A DNA stretch of 15,339 nucleotides from Desulfobacteraceae bacterium (GCA_003354055.1 PIVQ01000099.1:1-15339); one strand, 5' to 3'. Shown: positions 1 through 9,041, counted from the first letter of the stretch. Notes: a model not told the origin generated them from the letters alone. A program made the numbers and translations.

Positions 1-118
1 TCGTTACAAAATAACTTGATCTAAATACCCTGAAGGGCAGAAACTTGTTTCCAAAACCCCTTAAAAGACTGGGTATTTTGAAAACAAAAGATCAAGTAAT
101 TTTGGAGCCGATCCTTAG
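1..118 (+). repeat. Family 1 palindromic repeat, copy 1 (left-truncated by window edge)
   Basis: This is one of three near-identical ~120-bp copies; the others are at 12745-12869 (same orientation) and 14752-14875 (inverted). Over the shared 118 bases it differs from copy 2 at only two positions, in the AAAACCCC and GGGTATTTTG stretches. The element is self-complementary. An outer arm ending ACTTGATCT near the left pairs with AGATCAAGT near the right, AAATACCC pairs with GGGTATTT, AAGGG pairs with CCCTT, and GAAAC/GTTTC sit at the tip. The window starts about seven bases inside the element, which may mean a contig broken at a repeat. No ORF lies inside it. It could be a MITE-like or REP-like mobile palindrome; function unknown. 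Confidence 0.93.
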
Positions 119-167
119 ACACGATTTTCCATCTTAAAAATATTTTCCCCATAACTGGAGATGATGG

Positions 168-222
168 TCTCGTAAAAAGTCGAATTCGGCAAAAAAATGC
201 TAAAACCTGACTTTTTACGAGA
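168..222 (+). repeat. Stem-loop with perfect 14-bp arms upstream of the chemoreceptor gene
   Basis: TCTCGTAAAAAGTC (168-181) is perfectly complementary to GACTTTTTACGAGA (209-222), leaving a 27-nt loop. An 8-bp palindrome, CGAATTCG (181-188), overlaps the base of the loop. The right arm ends 16 bases before the ATG at 239, so if transcribed it would lie in the leader of the chemoreceptor mRNA, where no good ribosome binding site is visible. I recall TCGTAAAAAGTC-type inverted repeats being common between genes of Desulfobacterales, but cannot check that here. There is no U-run after the right arm, so it is not a standard terminator. Confidence 0.8.
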
Positions 223-238
223 GTATCAAAGCTAATTT

Positions 239-2215
239 ATGAAATTACAAATTAAACTAATAGTGGCCTTTGCAATTTTTGCTACACTTCCGACTGCGTT
301 CTTTGGTGTTTACCAAAGTATTACCGGGTACAATTCTCTGACCGCCACAGCCGTGAAGAAGGTATCGGAATCAGCAGAAACATTAAGTTCGGATATATCC
401 GAATATTTCAATGCGGGAGTCAATGATATTGAATTTCTGGCACAGATGGCGGAAATTAAAAATCTCATTGACGGTATTGAAATGGAGGACATGGATGAAA
501 TTGAGTTCTGGTCCCAGGCACTGACCAATGCGGTGAAGGCATTTGCTGACAACAGGGATGATTTTCATGATATCCGATTTACAACGGCTGAGGGGAAAAC
601 CATTGTAAGAGTTCTTCATGAGAGAGGAGAAGCTGCGGTATCATCAAAAGAATTCGGCACTATTGGCGATGTTGACAGCGGAGGCAGTGGAGGCAGCGGG
701 TATCAGGACGTCATGAACAACGGCACACCTTTAGGCCTGTTCAGTAAAAATAAGGGTTCATTAAGCCTGTGGCTGCATTATCCGGTTGGAAATCCTGTCG
801 CAGGTGTTATCAGCGCCCGTATACATCTTGACAAATTCAGAGCACTGTGTGCAGATCCAAAAGTCTTTATTTTTTCAGATAAGACAGATGAGTTAAACAC
901 AATTGACAGCGGAGATTCGGATTTCGCTCCGACACCGGATATCCTTGCAAACATCAAATCTGATACGAATTCAATGACGGGCCGGTATAAAGAACAGATA
1001 TTTGCCTATGAAAAATTTACCCCCTTAAAATGGATGCCGGATTATCAATGGATAATGTTCAAGTTTTTTCCAAAAAAAGAAATCATGGCCCCTGTTTACT
1101 CTCTTATGCAAAATGTTGTTATTATCTGCTTTGCGGCAATTTTCATATCTGTCCTGTGTGGTTTTTTTGTAGGCAAATCAATTGTAAGGCCTGTTAAACT
1201 TGTTGTGGACAGCTTAGGAGAACTGGCAGAGGGTGAAGCGGATCTGACAAAACGTCTTAAAATAATGACAAAAGATGAAATTGGTGACCTGGCACATTGT
1301 TTCAACTTGTTTGTTGATAAGCTTAACAGACTTATAAAAAGCATCTCAAAAGAAACAAATGTGATTGATACCTCTTCTTCCCAACAGTCTCAATTAGCAG
1401 GGCAGATTTCCCATGGGATCATTCAGACTTCGGAGCGGACAAGCAACGTTTCAGCGGCAGCGGAAAAGCTGTCTTTTGCTATGACTTCAATTTCAGCCGC
1501 CATGGAACAGGCAAGCACAAGTATCAATTTAATGGCGAATTCCTCCGAAGAAATAACCGTCACAGTGGACGGAATAGCCCAAAATTCCGCACAGGCCCGT
1601 AACATAACCAATGAAGCGGTCTCCCAGTCAAAAAACGCTCTCCATACTGTTGACGAGTTAAATCTTGCAGCAGGAGAAATCGGAAAAGTAACAGAGGAAA
1701 TAGCAGACATATCCAGCCAGACAGATCTTCTGGCTTTAAATGCTACCATAGAGGCTGCAAGGGCCGGAGAAGCCGGTAAAGGGTTTGCCGTGGTTGCCGG
1801 CGAAATAAAGGAATTATCAGGGCAGACCGCCCAGGCAACCTTGAGTATTAAAAACCAGGTCAACGGAATCCAGGAATCAACGTCAAAGACTGTTGCAGTT
1901 ATTAATAATATAACGGACGTAATCGGTCAGGTTGATAAAATTGTAACCATAATCTCCGCCGCAATTGATGAGCAGTCCTCTGCAGTAAAGGATATTTCAA
2001 CAAATATCTCTCAGGCCTCGCTGGGAATAAAGGAGGTAAATGAAAATGTCGCTGAAAGCTCAACGGTCTCAGCTGAAATTTCAAATGATATCGCCCAGGT
2101 CAGTGATCTGGTCGTAAACATGTCTGAAAGGTGTTCAGTGATAGACTCCGGGGCCGGTAACCTCTCCAAAATGGCTGAAAACCTAAGCGACCTTGTAAAG
2201 AGGTTTAAAATTTAG
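239..2215 (+). CDS. Methyl-accepting chemotaxis protein, membrane-bound, with periplasmic sensor domain
   Basis: This is a 658-residue transducer that would carry a periplasmic signal to CheA/CheW arrays. A first membrane helix spans about residues 7-25. A periplasmic region of about 265 residues follows, probably Cache-like ([12 protein letters not shown] near 114-125). The second helix is at about 289-311, then HAMP at about 313-366 (IVRPVK...DEIGDL) and a long coiled-coil signalling domain. The conserved hairpin tip lies at about 487-527, with the diagnostic [20 protein letters not shown] stretch. No C-terminal CheR-docking pentapeptide is present; the protein ends LVKRFKI. A Gly/Ser run (GGSGGSG, about 148-154) sits in the sensor region. 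The start is the ATG that places the first helix at the N-terminus, but its ribosome binding site is weak. The kinase gene follows after 38 bp with no terminator between. The ligand cannot be predicted. Confidence 0.95.
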   Translation: MKLQIKLIVAFAIFATLPTAFFGVYQSITGYNSLTATAVKKVSESAETLSSDISEYFNAGVNDIEFLAQMAEIKNLIDGIEMEDMDEIEFWSQALTNAVKAFADNRDDFHDIRFTTAEGKTIVRVLHERGEAAVSSKEFGTIGDVDSGGSGGSGYQDVMNNGTPLGLFSKNKGSLSLWLHYPVGNPVAGVISARIHLDKFRALCADPKVFIFSDKTDELNTIDSGDSDFAPTPDILANIKSDTNSMTGRYKEQIFAYEKFTPLKWMPDYQWIMFKFFPKKEIMAPVYSLMQNVVIICFAAIFISVLCGFFVGKSIVRPVKLVVDSLGELAEGEADLTKRLKIMTKDEIGDLAHCFNLFVDKLNRLIKSISKETNVIDTSSSQQSQLAGQISHGIIQTSERTSNVSAAAEKLSFAMTSISAAMEQASTSINLMANSSEEITVTVDGIAQNSAQARNITNEAVSQSKNALHTVDELNLAAGEIGKVTEEIADISSQTDLLALNATIEAARAGEAGKGFAVVAGEIKELSGQTAQATLSIKNQVNGIQESTSKTVAVINNITDVIGQVDKIVTIISAAIDEQSSAVKDISTNISQASLGIKEVNENVAESSTVSAEISNDIAQVSDLVVNMSERCSVIDSGAGNLSKMAENLSDLVKRFKI

Positions 2216-2253
2216 TATTCCCCATAAATTACAAAGCAACGGCTTAATATGAG

Positions 2254-4176
2254 ATGAACAAAGTCAAAACAACAACTTTCTATTTCAAACTCATTTCCAT
2301 AGGCATATGGATAAGCATAATTGCGATTTCTTACCAGTATAATCTAAAAGTTGCGAAAGACTATGAACGGATCTCTGCCCTGAACGGTGGCAGGGCATTT
2401 TTCCGGCACATTGTTTTGACAAGAGCCTGGAACGCATCTCACGGTGGGGTATATGTACCAGTGACCGATAAAATACAACCCAATCCCTATCTGACAGGTG
2501 AAGACAGGGATATCGTTACAACCCGGGGCATAAATTTGACCAAACTCAATCCGGCTTTTATGACCCGCCAAATCTCTGAAATGGCAGAAAACACAGAGAA
2601 TATCGAACTGCACATTACAAGTATTTCTCAACTCAATCCGATCAATAAACCCAAGCCATGGGAGAGATCTGCCCTTTATAAATTTGAAATGGGGGACAGT
2701 GAAGCCGGCAGCTTTGACCAGGACGGAGAAAAAAGAAAATTCAGGTATATTGCCCCGCTAAAGGTGACACGGGAGTGTTTAGATTGTCATAAACATCAGG
2801 GTTATGAAGTCGGTGACATTCGCGGAGCCATATCTGTGACAATTCCATTTCCGGAAAAAAAGAAGAATTTTATTCTGTTATTATCCCATATTATGGCCGG
2901 TCTGATCGGAGCTTCCGGCCTGTTCTGGTTGGGAGGATATGTGGAAAAAACAAGCCGGCATCTTACCCGGTTAAAGAATAAGGCTGTTGATGCCTCTGAA
3001 ACAAAGGGAAAGTTTCTCGCCACTTTAAGCCATGAAATCAGAACGTCCATGAACGGGGCCATTGGAATGAGTGAGTTGCTGCTTGAAACAAATCTCACAA
3101 AGGAGCAAGAAAATTACTCCCGGATAATATCCGGAAATGCCAATGCTCTGCTCTTTTTACTCAATGATATTATGGACTACTCGAAAATTGAGTCAGGAAA
3201 AATTCAATTTGAGAGCATTGGGTTTGACCTGCTCTCTATGGTTGAAAATGTATGTGAATTAATGTCGGCAAATGCCCACAAAAAAGGAATTGAGATTGCG
3301 TGTCTGGTCAATCATGATGTTCCCCTATCCCTTAAGGGGGATTCCAGACATCTGCATCAAATCTGTACCAACCTGATGAAAAATGCGGTGAAATATACAA
3401 ATATAGGCCAGGTGAGCCTGTCGGTTTCCCTGGTTGAAGAGTCATCCAAAGAGGTGACCCTGCATTTCAGTATAAAATATACCGGCCAGGGAATTGGGGC
3501 TGCCCAGAAAAGGCTCTTTCAATCCTATACTCAGGCAGATAGTCCCACCGCAAAAAACTTCGGCGGTACCGGCCTTGGGCTGTCGATTGCCACTGAACTC
3601 ATCCAGATGCTTGGCGGGAAAACAGGAGCGGAAAGCCAGGCGGGAAAAGGATCTGAATTCTGGTTTACCCTTAGGTTTAAAAAGCAGTTCGACCACGGTG
3701 CTGCGGACCGTGTTACCTTGAGCAAGCATAAAATCCGACTATTAATTGTGGATGACACCCCCATGAATTCACTTATTTTTAATGAGTACCTCAAATCTAT
3801 GGGAAATGTCGAATTTGACCAGGTTGCCTCTTCACACAAAGCATTGAAATTAATGCACCATGCAGAAAAACTTGGCAAGGGATACGATATCGCCGTCTTG
3901 GCAGACAGGCCGAACCAGATGCTGGACGGGGTTGGTTTGGGCCGGGCAATCAAAGCATCAAAAGACCTGAACAAGGTACGGTTAATCATGATTTCCTTGC
4001 TTGGTCAGCAAGGGGCCCAGGAAATTGAATGCCATGCCCATTTGACCGTTCCCATCATAAAAAAGGATCTTATTGACAGTATTTTGTCTGCCATGGAACA
4101 GCCCCCGGCCTGTGAAAAACAACCCAAAAAAAATTCCGGCAACTCGTTCGTTGGATATCCCCATTGGAGACGATAA
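2254..4176 (+). CDS. Hybrid histidine kinase with DUF3365/Tll0287-like haem-type sensor; degenerate ATP lid and receiver
   Basis: 640 residues. Membrane helices at about 11-28 and 206-228 enclose a periplasmic domain resembling DUF3365/Tll0287. It ends with CLDCH (175-179), a CxxCH c-type haem attachment motif, then GDIRGAISVTIPF, so redox or gas sensing is plausible. HisKA follows with SHEIRTSMNG (His260), and HATPase_c with an intact N-box (NLMKNAVKYT, Asn377) and G2 box (GGTGLGLS). The G1 box normally reads DTGIGI but here reads KYTGQGIG, with Tyr409 (codon TAT) where Asp is expected. A C-terminal receiver-like domain has IVDD (Asp500/501) and Asp551, but the usual Lys-Pro is Val599-Pro600. 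The kinase may therefore be weak, inactive or an adaptor. The start is the ATG after a short non-coding gap. The gene is probably in one operon with its neighbours on both sides. Confidence 0.9.
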   Translation: MNKVKTTTFYFKLISIGIWISIIAISYQYNLKVAKDYERISALNGGRAFFRHIVLTRAWNASHGGVYVPVTDKIQPNPYLTGEDRDIVTTRGINLTKLNPAFMTRQISEMAENTENIELHITSISQLNPINKPKPWERSALYKFEMGDSEAGSFDQDGEKRKFRYIAPLKVTRECLDCHKHQGYEVGDIRGAISVTIPFPEKKKNFILLLSHIMAGLIGASGLFWLGGYVEKTSRHLTRLKNKAVDASETKGKFLATLSHEIRTSMNGAIGMSELLLETNLTKEQENYSRIISGNANALLFLLNDIMDYSKIESGKIQFESIGFDLLSMVENVCELMSANAHKKGIEIACLVNHDVPLSLKGDSRHLHQICTNLMKNAVKYTNIGQVSLSVSLVEESSKEVTLHFSIKYTGQGIGAAQKRLFQSYTQADSPTAKNFGGTGLGLSIATELIQMLGGKTGAESQAGKGSEFWFTLRFKKQFDHGAADRVTLSKHKIRLLIVDDTPMNSLIFNEYLKSMGNVEFDQVASSHKALKLMHHAEKLGKGYDIAVLADRPNQMLDGVGLGRAIKASKDLNKVRLIMISLLGQQGAQEIECHAHLTVPIIKKDLIDSILSAMEQPPACEKQPKKNSGNSFVGYPHWRR

Positions 4177-4178
4177 TG
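4166..4178 (+). promoter_or_regulatory. Ribosome binding site and TAATG stop/start overlap
   Basis: GGAGA (4166-4170) stands five bases before the ATG at 4176-4178, whose A is the last base of the kinase stop TAA (4174-4176). This geometry selects ATG 4176 over the upstream TTG at 4164, and implies translational coupling of the diguanylate cyclase to the kinase. Confidence 0.8.
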
Positions 4179-5795
4179 AAAGAAAATCAAAATATACCAA
4201 TGAGTATGACTCCTATACCTGAAACTGGAACGCCAAAACAAAAAAAAGAAGAATTCACCAAAGGGATGACCTTTTCTCTATGCCTGCTCATTTTTTATGC
4301 AGCAACTACATTTTTCATACGTCAAATTGCACAAGAAGACATACATCAGAATATAGACCGCAGTCAGTTTCAAGAGCTGAACGCAATGGGTGAGAAAATC
4401 CATGATGTCTTGACTCGGATTGAAATGCATTTAGTGCATGTTTCAACTCTTTATACGGTAAAAAAGATTCTCAAAGAAGAAAATCCTAAGATTCGGGAAG
4501 AGGTTGAATCCTTATTTTCAAAAATAATTGAAGTTGGCGTTAAAAACCTGTCACCGACCTTTGATCAGGTTCGATTGCTGGATCTGACAGGAAAAGAGAA
4601 AATCAGGGTAGACCTTGATAAAAACAATGAAATAAAAGTATGCTCACAGGATCAGCTTCAGGATAAATCAAGCAGATACTATTTTAAAGAATCTATAGGG
4701 CTTTCAAAAAATCAATTTTATATAAGTCCCATGGACTTAAACATTGAGCATGGTGGGATAGAAATCCCCCATAAACCCATGATTCGTTTTGCCGCCCCCG
4801 TATTTGATCACGGCGGCAAGAAAATCGGACTTCTCATCTTTAATTATAATGCCCAACAGATGATTGACAGCATCGCGGGCGGCAATATACATGAGAACGA
4901 TCAATGGTTTCTTCTAAACAGCGATGGGTATTACCTGCATGGACCTGTTCCGAATAAAAATTTCGGGTTTATGTTTCCGGGAAAAAAAGTGGGCTTCTTT
5001 TCCGATTATCCGAATTTGTGGACAAAAATTTCAACCACCAATAATAAAAAATTCATTCAATCCAATGGAATTTACTATCTTAAAAATATTACCCCCTTTA
5101 AAGTCGACAGGCTGTTGATAAATTCCCAAATTCATCAGTGGACGATTCTGATGTTCGTTCCCCAAGAAAATATCAAAAAGCAAAACGAACTGTTAAACAG
5201 AAGCTTTTTCTGGGTAAGTGGTTTCATTGCTCCGATCCTAATGATTATGGGATGGCTTCTGGGGAAAAGCCGTGTAAAAAACAAATACTATATAAAAGCA
5301 TTGGAAAAGTCAGCCAAACGGGACGGTATGACGGGCCTTTTCAATCATCGCGAAATTTTGGAAAAGCTTAGATACCAGACCAAGGTATGCAAAAGATCAA
5401 GCCAGCCTTTAAGCCTAGCTTATATTGATTTAAACGGCCTTAAAGCAATAAATGATACGCTTGGGCATAAAAGAGGAGATCAGTTAATAACGGCAGCCGC
5501 AGATGCTGTCAAAGGATCGATCCGGGATACCGATATTGCGGCCCGAATCGGCGGGGATGAATTTCTCATTATTTTCCCAAATATGAAAAAGGCAAATGTA
5601 CGGGAAACACTCGGCAGAATTGAACGTTCATATGCCGGGCGAACTCAAACGCTTTTTCAGGATAAGCAAACTCTAAGTTGGGGGGTATCCTTCTGGGAAG
5701 GGGTATTTGATACACCGGAAGACATGATCAGCAGGGCAAATATAGAGATGTATCAAATGAAAAAGAGTAAACAACCAACCGGTATAGATCCTTAG
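4176..5795 (+). CDS. Membrane diguanylate cyclase, double-Cache sensor plus GGDEF
   Basis: 539 residues from the ATG at 4176. It would make cyclic di-GMP from two GTP in the cytoplasm in response to a periplasmic signal. A membrane helix at about 32-50 is followed by a large periplasmic region of double-Cache type (VRLLDLTGKEKIRVDL; SRYYFKESI; FAAPVFDHGGKKIGLLIFNY). A second helix at about 344-363 leads into the GGDEF domain, which begins DGMTGLFNHR. The active site reads GGDEF exactly (about 459-463). An RxxD product-inhibition site (RDTD) lies the canonical five residues before it, so both catalysis and feedback inhibition look intact. No EAL or HD-GYP domain is attached. Its tight coupling to the haem-type kinase suggests a shared stimulus or regulation. 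The next gene is convergent, only 17 bp away. Confidence 0.94.
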   Translation: MKENQNIPMSMTPIPETGTPKQKKEEFTKGMTFSLCLLIFYAATTFFIRQIAQEDIHQNIDRSQFQELNAMGEKIHDVLTRIEMHLVHVSTLYTVKKILKEENPKIREEVESLFSKIIEVGVKNLSPTFDQVRLLDLTGKEKIRVDLDKNNEIKVCSQDQLQDKSSRYYFKESIGLSKNQFYISPMDLNIEHGGIEIPHKPMIRFAAPVFDHGGKKIGLLIFNYNAQQMIDSIAGGNIHENDQWFLLNSDGYYLHGPVPNKNFGFMFPGKKVGFFSDYPNLWTKISTTNNKKFIQSNGIYYLKNITPFKVDRLLINSQIHQWTILMFVPQENIKKQNELLNRSFFWVSGFIAPILMIMGWLLGKSRVKNKYYIKALEKSAKRDGMTGLFNHREILEKLRYQTKVCKRSSQPLSLAYIDLNGLKAINDTLGHKRGDQLITAAADAVKGSIRDTDIAARIGGDEFLIIFPNMKKANVRETLGRIERSYAGRTQTLFQDKQTLSWGVSFWEGVFDTPEDMISRANIEMYQMKKSKQPTGIDP

Positions 5796-5812
5796 CACCC
5801 ATGAGTTGATCA

Positions 5813-7249
5813 TCAGGGCTTGGCATCCGCCATTTTTTTCAGGCGTTTGCTCAATGCCGGCTGGGATATACCGATCAATTTACAGGCAATGGATTGATTC
5901 CCCTCTGCACGGTTCATGGCTTCTGACACTAGATAGTCAGCAATGTTGCGGATGTTGGGTAGCGGTTTATCAGGCATAAAAATGGTTTGATCTTCTTTCC
6001 GTTCAGCGGGTAAAACAGATGACGCGGTCATTTCCCCCATTTTCATTTTAAACGTATCCAGAGACAGCATTCTTCCCTTATGAGTACTTACGGCATCATA
6101 CACCATGGATTCCAACTGCCTCACATTGCCCGGGAAATGATAATTGGAGAGCAGGGTGTTCAGTTCCCGGGGATACCGGGGGACCTTTTTCTGAAGGGAA
6201 CCTGCGGCCTCTTCCAAAAAATAGTTCAGCAGCAATGGAATATCCCCTTTTCTATGGCGCAGGGGCGGGATTTCCACATGGTGGGTATATAGCCTGTAGT
6301 ACAGATCTTTTCGGAACTCCCCTGATTCCTGGTTTGCAATAAGATCCTGGTTTGTTGCCACTATAATGCGTGACTTCAGGCGTTTTGGCCGGTCACTGCC
6401 CAGGGGAAAGTACTCTCCGTTCTGCAGAAGCCTCAACAGTTTAATCTGGGAGGCAATATTCAGATCTCCGATTTCATCCAGGAAAAGCGTGCCGTTGACA
6501 GATTTTTCAACCATGCCTGTGCGGATTTCATTGGCACCTGTAAAGGCACCCGGCACATGGCCGAATAAGGTATCCGAAAACACCGTATCGTCAAGACCTG
6601 CAACATTGACAGATACCAGCGGCCCCGCAGCTTCGCTCAGACTATGGACAGCCTTTACAATTAACTCTTTTCCTACCCCGCTTTCTCCGGTAATTAAAAT
6701 GGGCTGCTGACTTCCGGACACAGATTCAAGATATTGAAAAACACCTTTCATCCCTTTGTCGTTTGTAACAATTTCCCCAAAGGCTTCAGGATGATCCAGA
6801 CTGTTGTTCAGAAGGCGCTTCCGTATATCCCTGTACTCTTTACCCATTTCAATAAATTGAATTGCCTTCAATACCCCCTGGACAATACGTACCTCTTCGT
6901 CGGTTTTTACAAAATACTCCCTGGCGCCCAGTTTTATGCATTCCACTGCCTGGTCAATCTGATTGATTCCGCTGATGACGATCACACCGATTTCAGGGTA
7001 GTCCTGACCTATTATCTCAAGCAGATCCTTGCCGGAAAGATTGGGCATATTCAAATCCAGAAGAACCAGGCCGACATCCCCTTTTGCCAATATGTCCACG
7101 ACCTTTAGGCTGTCATTGCAACACTCCTGGTTATTGATTCCTCCCAACCGCTCGATGGTAAGGCTCAAACTTCTCAGAAAAGAAATTTCATCATCCACCA
7201 GCAGAACTTTAAAGTCAGGATATAAAGAATTATCCTTCATCTTTTTCAC
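5813..7249 (-). CDS. Sigma-54-dependent response regulator, NtrC/AtoC type
   Basis: 478 residues from the GTG at 7249. The receiver domain (about 13-125) has Asp19/20, phospho-acceptor Asp65 (LLDLNMP), Ser93 and Lys115. The AAA+ domain (about 158-385) has Walker A GESGVGKE (188-195), the sigma-54 contact loop GAFTGA (234-239), Walker B TLFLDEIGDL and the RKDLYYRL arginine-finger segment. A Fis-type helix-turn-helix closes the protein (NQSIACKLIGISQPALSKRL). When phosphorylated it should remodel sigma-54 polymerase at enhancer-dependent promoters. The GTG overlaps the kinase stop by 4 bp (GTGA). An ATG at 7240 with AGGGTGA just upstream is an equally good start. It pairs with the adjacent kinase. 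No convincing sigma-54 promoter was found in the window, so its targets are probably elsewhere. Confidence 0.95.
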   Translation of the reverse strand: MKKMKDNSLYPDFKVLLVDDEISFLRSLSLTIERLGGINNQECCNDSLKVVDILAKGDVGLVLLDLNMPNLSGKDLLEIIGQDYPEIGVIVISGINQIDQAVECIKLGAREYFVKTDEEVRIVQGVLKAIQFIEMGKEYRDIRKRLLNNSLDHPEAFGEIVTNDKGMKGVFQYLESVSGSQQPILITGESGVGKELIVKAVHSLSEAAGPLVSVNVAGLDDTVFSDTLFGHVPGAFTGANEIRTGMVEKSVNGTLFLDEIGDLNIASQIKLLRLLQNGEYFPLGSDRPKRLKSRIIVATNQDLIANQESGEFRKDLYYRLYTHHVEIPPLRHRKGDIPLLLNYFLEEAAGSLQKKVPRYPRELNTLLSNYHFPGNVRQLESMVYDAVSTHKGRMLSLDTFKMKMGEMTASSVLPAERKEDQTIFMPDKPLPNIRNIADYLVSEAMNRAEGNQSIACKLIGISQPALSKRLKKMADAKP

Positions 7250-8958
7250 CCTTTTTTTATAGGTAATGACAAAAGTGCTGTTGTTCCCTTACCTGGTTTT
7301 GATTTAAAAGAAAGCGTGCCCTTATGCTCCTCAACAATTTTGGAGGAGACAAACAATCCCAACCCGGTGCCGCCGGAATCTCTTTTGGTAGTAAAAAAAG
7401 GATCTGTAAGATGCTTTAAAGATTCAGGAGTCATTCCACAGCCCCGGTCTTTTACTTCTACGACAACGGCATCCTTTTTTTTATTCTCGTATGTTTTGAT
7501 ATGAATGCTTCCAGACCTGCTGGTGAGCGCCTGACAGGAATTGAGAAGCAAATTGACAATTACCTGTTCAACCCTCTGGGGGTTGCATTCAACTTGTTCC
7601 AGAAACCGGCCATGGGACACATGAAAATGATCCGTGTTTTTATGAATTTTATTATAAGTCAGCCGGATACTTGCCTCAACCACCTGATTGATATCAATCA
7701 GCTCCATGTCCATTGAAGTACCAGTCCGTGCATAGCTTTTTAAATCGTCCACTATGCTCTTGATTTTTTTAGCACCGGTATGCATTTCCGATATCAACAA
7801 CGGAATTTCATCTTTGATTCTGGAATATGCCAGGCCTGCAATTAAAAAATCATCATCCACCTGGGAGTGGGATTCAAGAACGGGAAGAATATCCTTGAAT
7901 GCATCTTCTATGATGGGTGTATTCAACAGAATAAGGCTGTTGGGATTATTAATCTCATGTGCAGCCCCGGATACAAGGATGCCCAGGGATGTCATCTTAT
8001 CTGCCTGGATGAGTTGCTGCTGATGCGCATAAAGTTCATCAGTCCGTTTGAGCACCTCTACTTTTAAGGTTCTGTTCCAAAAGATAATCCCGATAATAAT
8101 AATGAGGAGTGGAACCAGGACGAGAATGGTTACTTTCAGAATTGTTGTTGATGAGGGCTTGGGTTCATAAGCAGCAAACCATTTCTCATAAAGCGCCTTT
8201 TGTGTTCCCGTATTCTTTAAAATGAGCAGTCCCTCATTCATGAGCGCCAGCAATTCAGGATTGCCTTTTTTCACTGCATAACACATTTTATAATTCATTA
8301 CGGATTCGTCTGCCGAAACAATATTTGTAAGGTTGAATTTCTCCCCGAAATACTGGCCGGGTAAATTTGCAACAACGGCATAATCGTTCTGACCCGAGGC
8401 GAGAAGGCGCAAGGCTGCGGCATGGGTGTCCGTCAATACCAATCCATCATTAAACCCCATTTTTAACAACTTTTCATGGATGGATCCACTCCTTTGGACG
8501 ATGATCCGTTTGTTACGCAGATCCTCCAAGCCCATGGGTTCAACCTCTCCATTTCGATAAAAAATGGATTGATGGATAATTGCCTGGGAAGAGGTAAAAT
8601 CATATATTTTTAACCTGTCTTCCGAATACATCATGCCGGAAATCACGTCTATGGAACCATTTTCCAATTCCTTTCGCATCTGGGACCATTTTCCCAAACG
8701 GATTTCAACATTTATGCCCATTGCCGCGGCAATCGCCCGGGTCAAATCCACGTTATAGCCGGAAGGGGTACCATCTTCATTGATATACTCATAGGGGGGA
8801 TAATAAAAATCGCCGCCGACAACAATGGTTTTTCGTACTTTAAAACCGGTTTCCCCGGACACGGGAGATGCAAAAAGTAAGACAAGAACACTCATAAAAA
8901 GAGCAAAAAAAAGCCGGGAATTGAATGTTGATGCTTGATTGACAGACAAATTTGGCAC
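7246..8958 (-). CDS. Sensor histidine kinase with periplasmic SBP_bac_3 (solute-binding) sensor
   Basis: 570 residues. A signal/anchor helix (about 15-34) precedes a periplasmic binding-protein domain of the amino-acid ABC-transporter type (about 43-265; PPYEY, GYNVDLTRAIAAAMG, SEDRLKIYDFT). A membrane helix (about 273-293) leads to a short coiled coil and the kinase core. The H-box is GAAHEINNPN (His334), the N-box is VNLLLNSCQAL, G1 is KDRGCGM and G2 is GGTGLGLF, so all catalytic motifs are present. The ligand arginine typical of amino-acid binders is kept (Arg115), but Asn198 stands where an alpha-amino-binding Asp is often found, so the ligand may not be a simple amino acid. The GTG start is supported by GGGAG about five bases upstream. 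It is first in a two-gene operon with the sigma-54 regulator, its likely phosphorylation partner. Confidence 0.93.
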   Translation of the reverse strand: MPNLSVNQASTFNSRLFFALFMSVLVLLFASPVSGETGFKVRKTIVVGGDFYYPPYEYINEDGTPSGYNVDLTRAIAAAMGINVEIRLGKWSQMRKELENGSIDVISGMMYSEDRLKIYDFTSSQAIIHQSIFYRNGEVEPMGLEDLRNKRIIVQRSGSIHEKLLKMGFNDGLVLTDTHAAALRLLASGQNDYAVVANLPGQYFGEKFNLTNIVSADESVMNYKMCYAVKKGNPELLALMNEGLLILKNTGTQKALYEKWFAAYEPKPSSTTILKVTILVLVPLLIIIIGIIFWNRTLKVEVLKRTDELYAHQQQLIQADKMTSLGILVSGAAHEINNPNSLILLNTPIIEDAFKDILPVLESHSQVDDDFLIAGLAYSRIKDEIPLLISEMHTGAKKIKSIVDDLKSYARTGTSMDMELIDINQVVEASIRLTYNKIHKNTDHFHVSHGRFLEQVECNPQRVEQVIVNLLLNSCQALTSRSGSIHIKTYENKKKDAVVVEVKDRGCGMTPESLKHLTDPFFTTKRDSGGTGLGLFVSSKIVEEHKGTLSFKSKPGKGTTALLSLPIKKG

Positions 8959-9012
8959 GGCATCTCCCTGTTTTCTTAAGCTTTAGAACTCTATATCATA
9001 AACGGTGTCAGC

Positions 9013-9041
9013 ACTATACAGCATTCTGGATGGTTTGCGAA
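9013..9041 (-). promoter_or_regulatory. Candidate sigma-70-type promoter for the SBP-kinase/regulator operon
   Basis: Read on the minus strand, TTCGCA (9036-9041) and TATAGT (9013-9018) are separated by 17 bases. Transcription would start about 45-50 bases before the GTG at 8958. The -35 matches consensus at four of six positions. Proposed by pattern only. Confidence 0.35.

Noticed and set aside
1423..1863. 146-codon minus-strand frame inside the chemoreceptor gene
   Set aside because: It is antisense to the conserved signalling domain. Its Ala/Ser-rich content is the expected complement of the coiled-coil coding sequence.
4164..4175. Upstream TTG start for the diguanylate cyclase
   Set aside because: The ATG at 4176 has GGAGA at five bases, whereas the TTG lies before that ribosome binding site.
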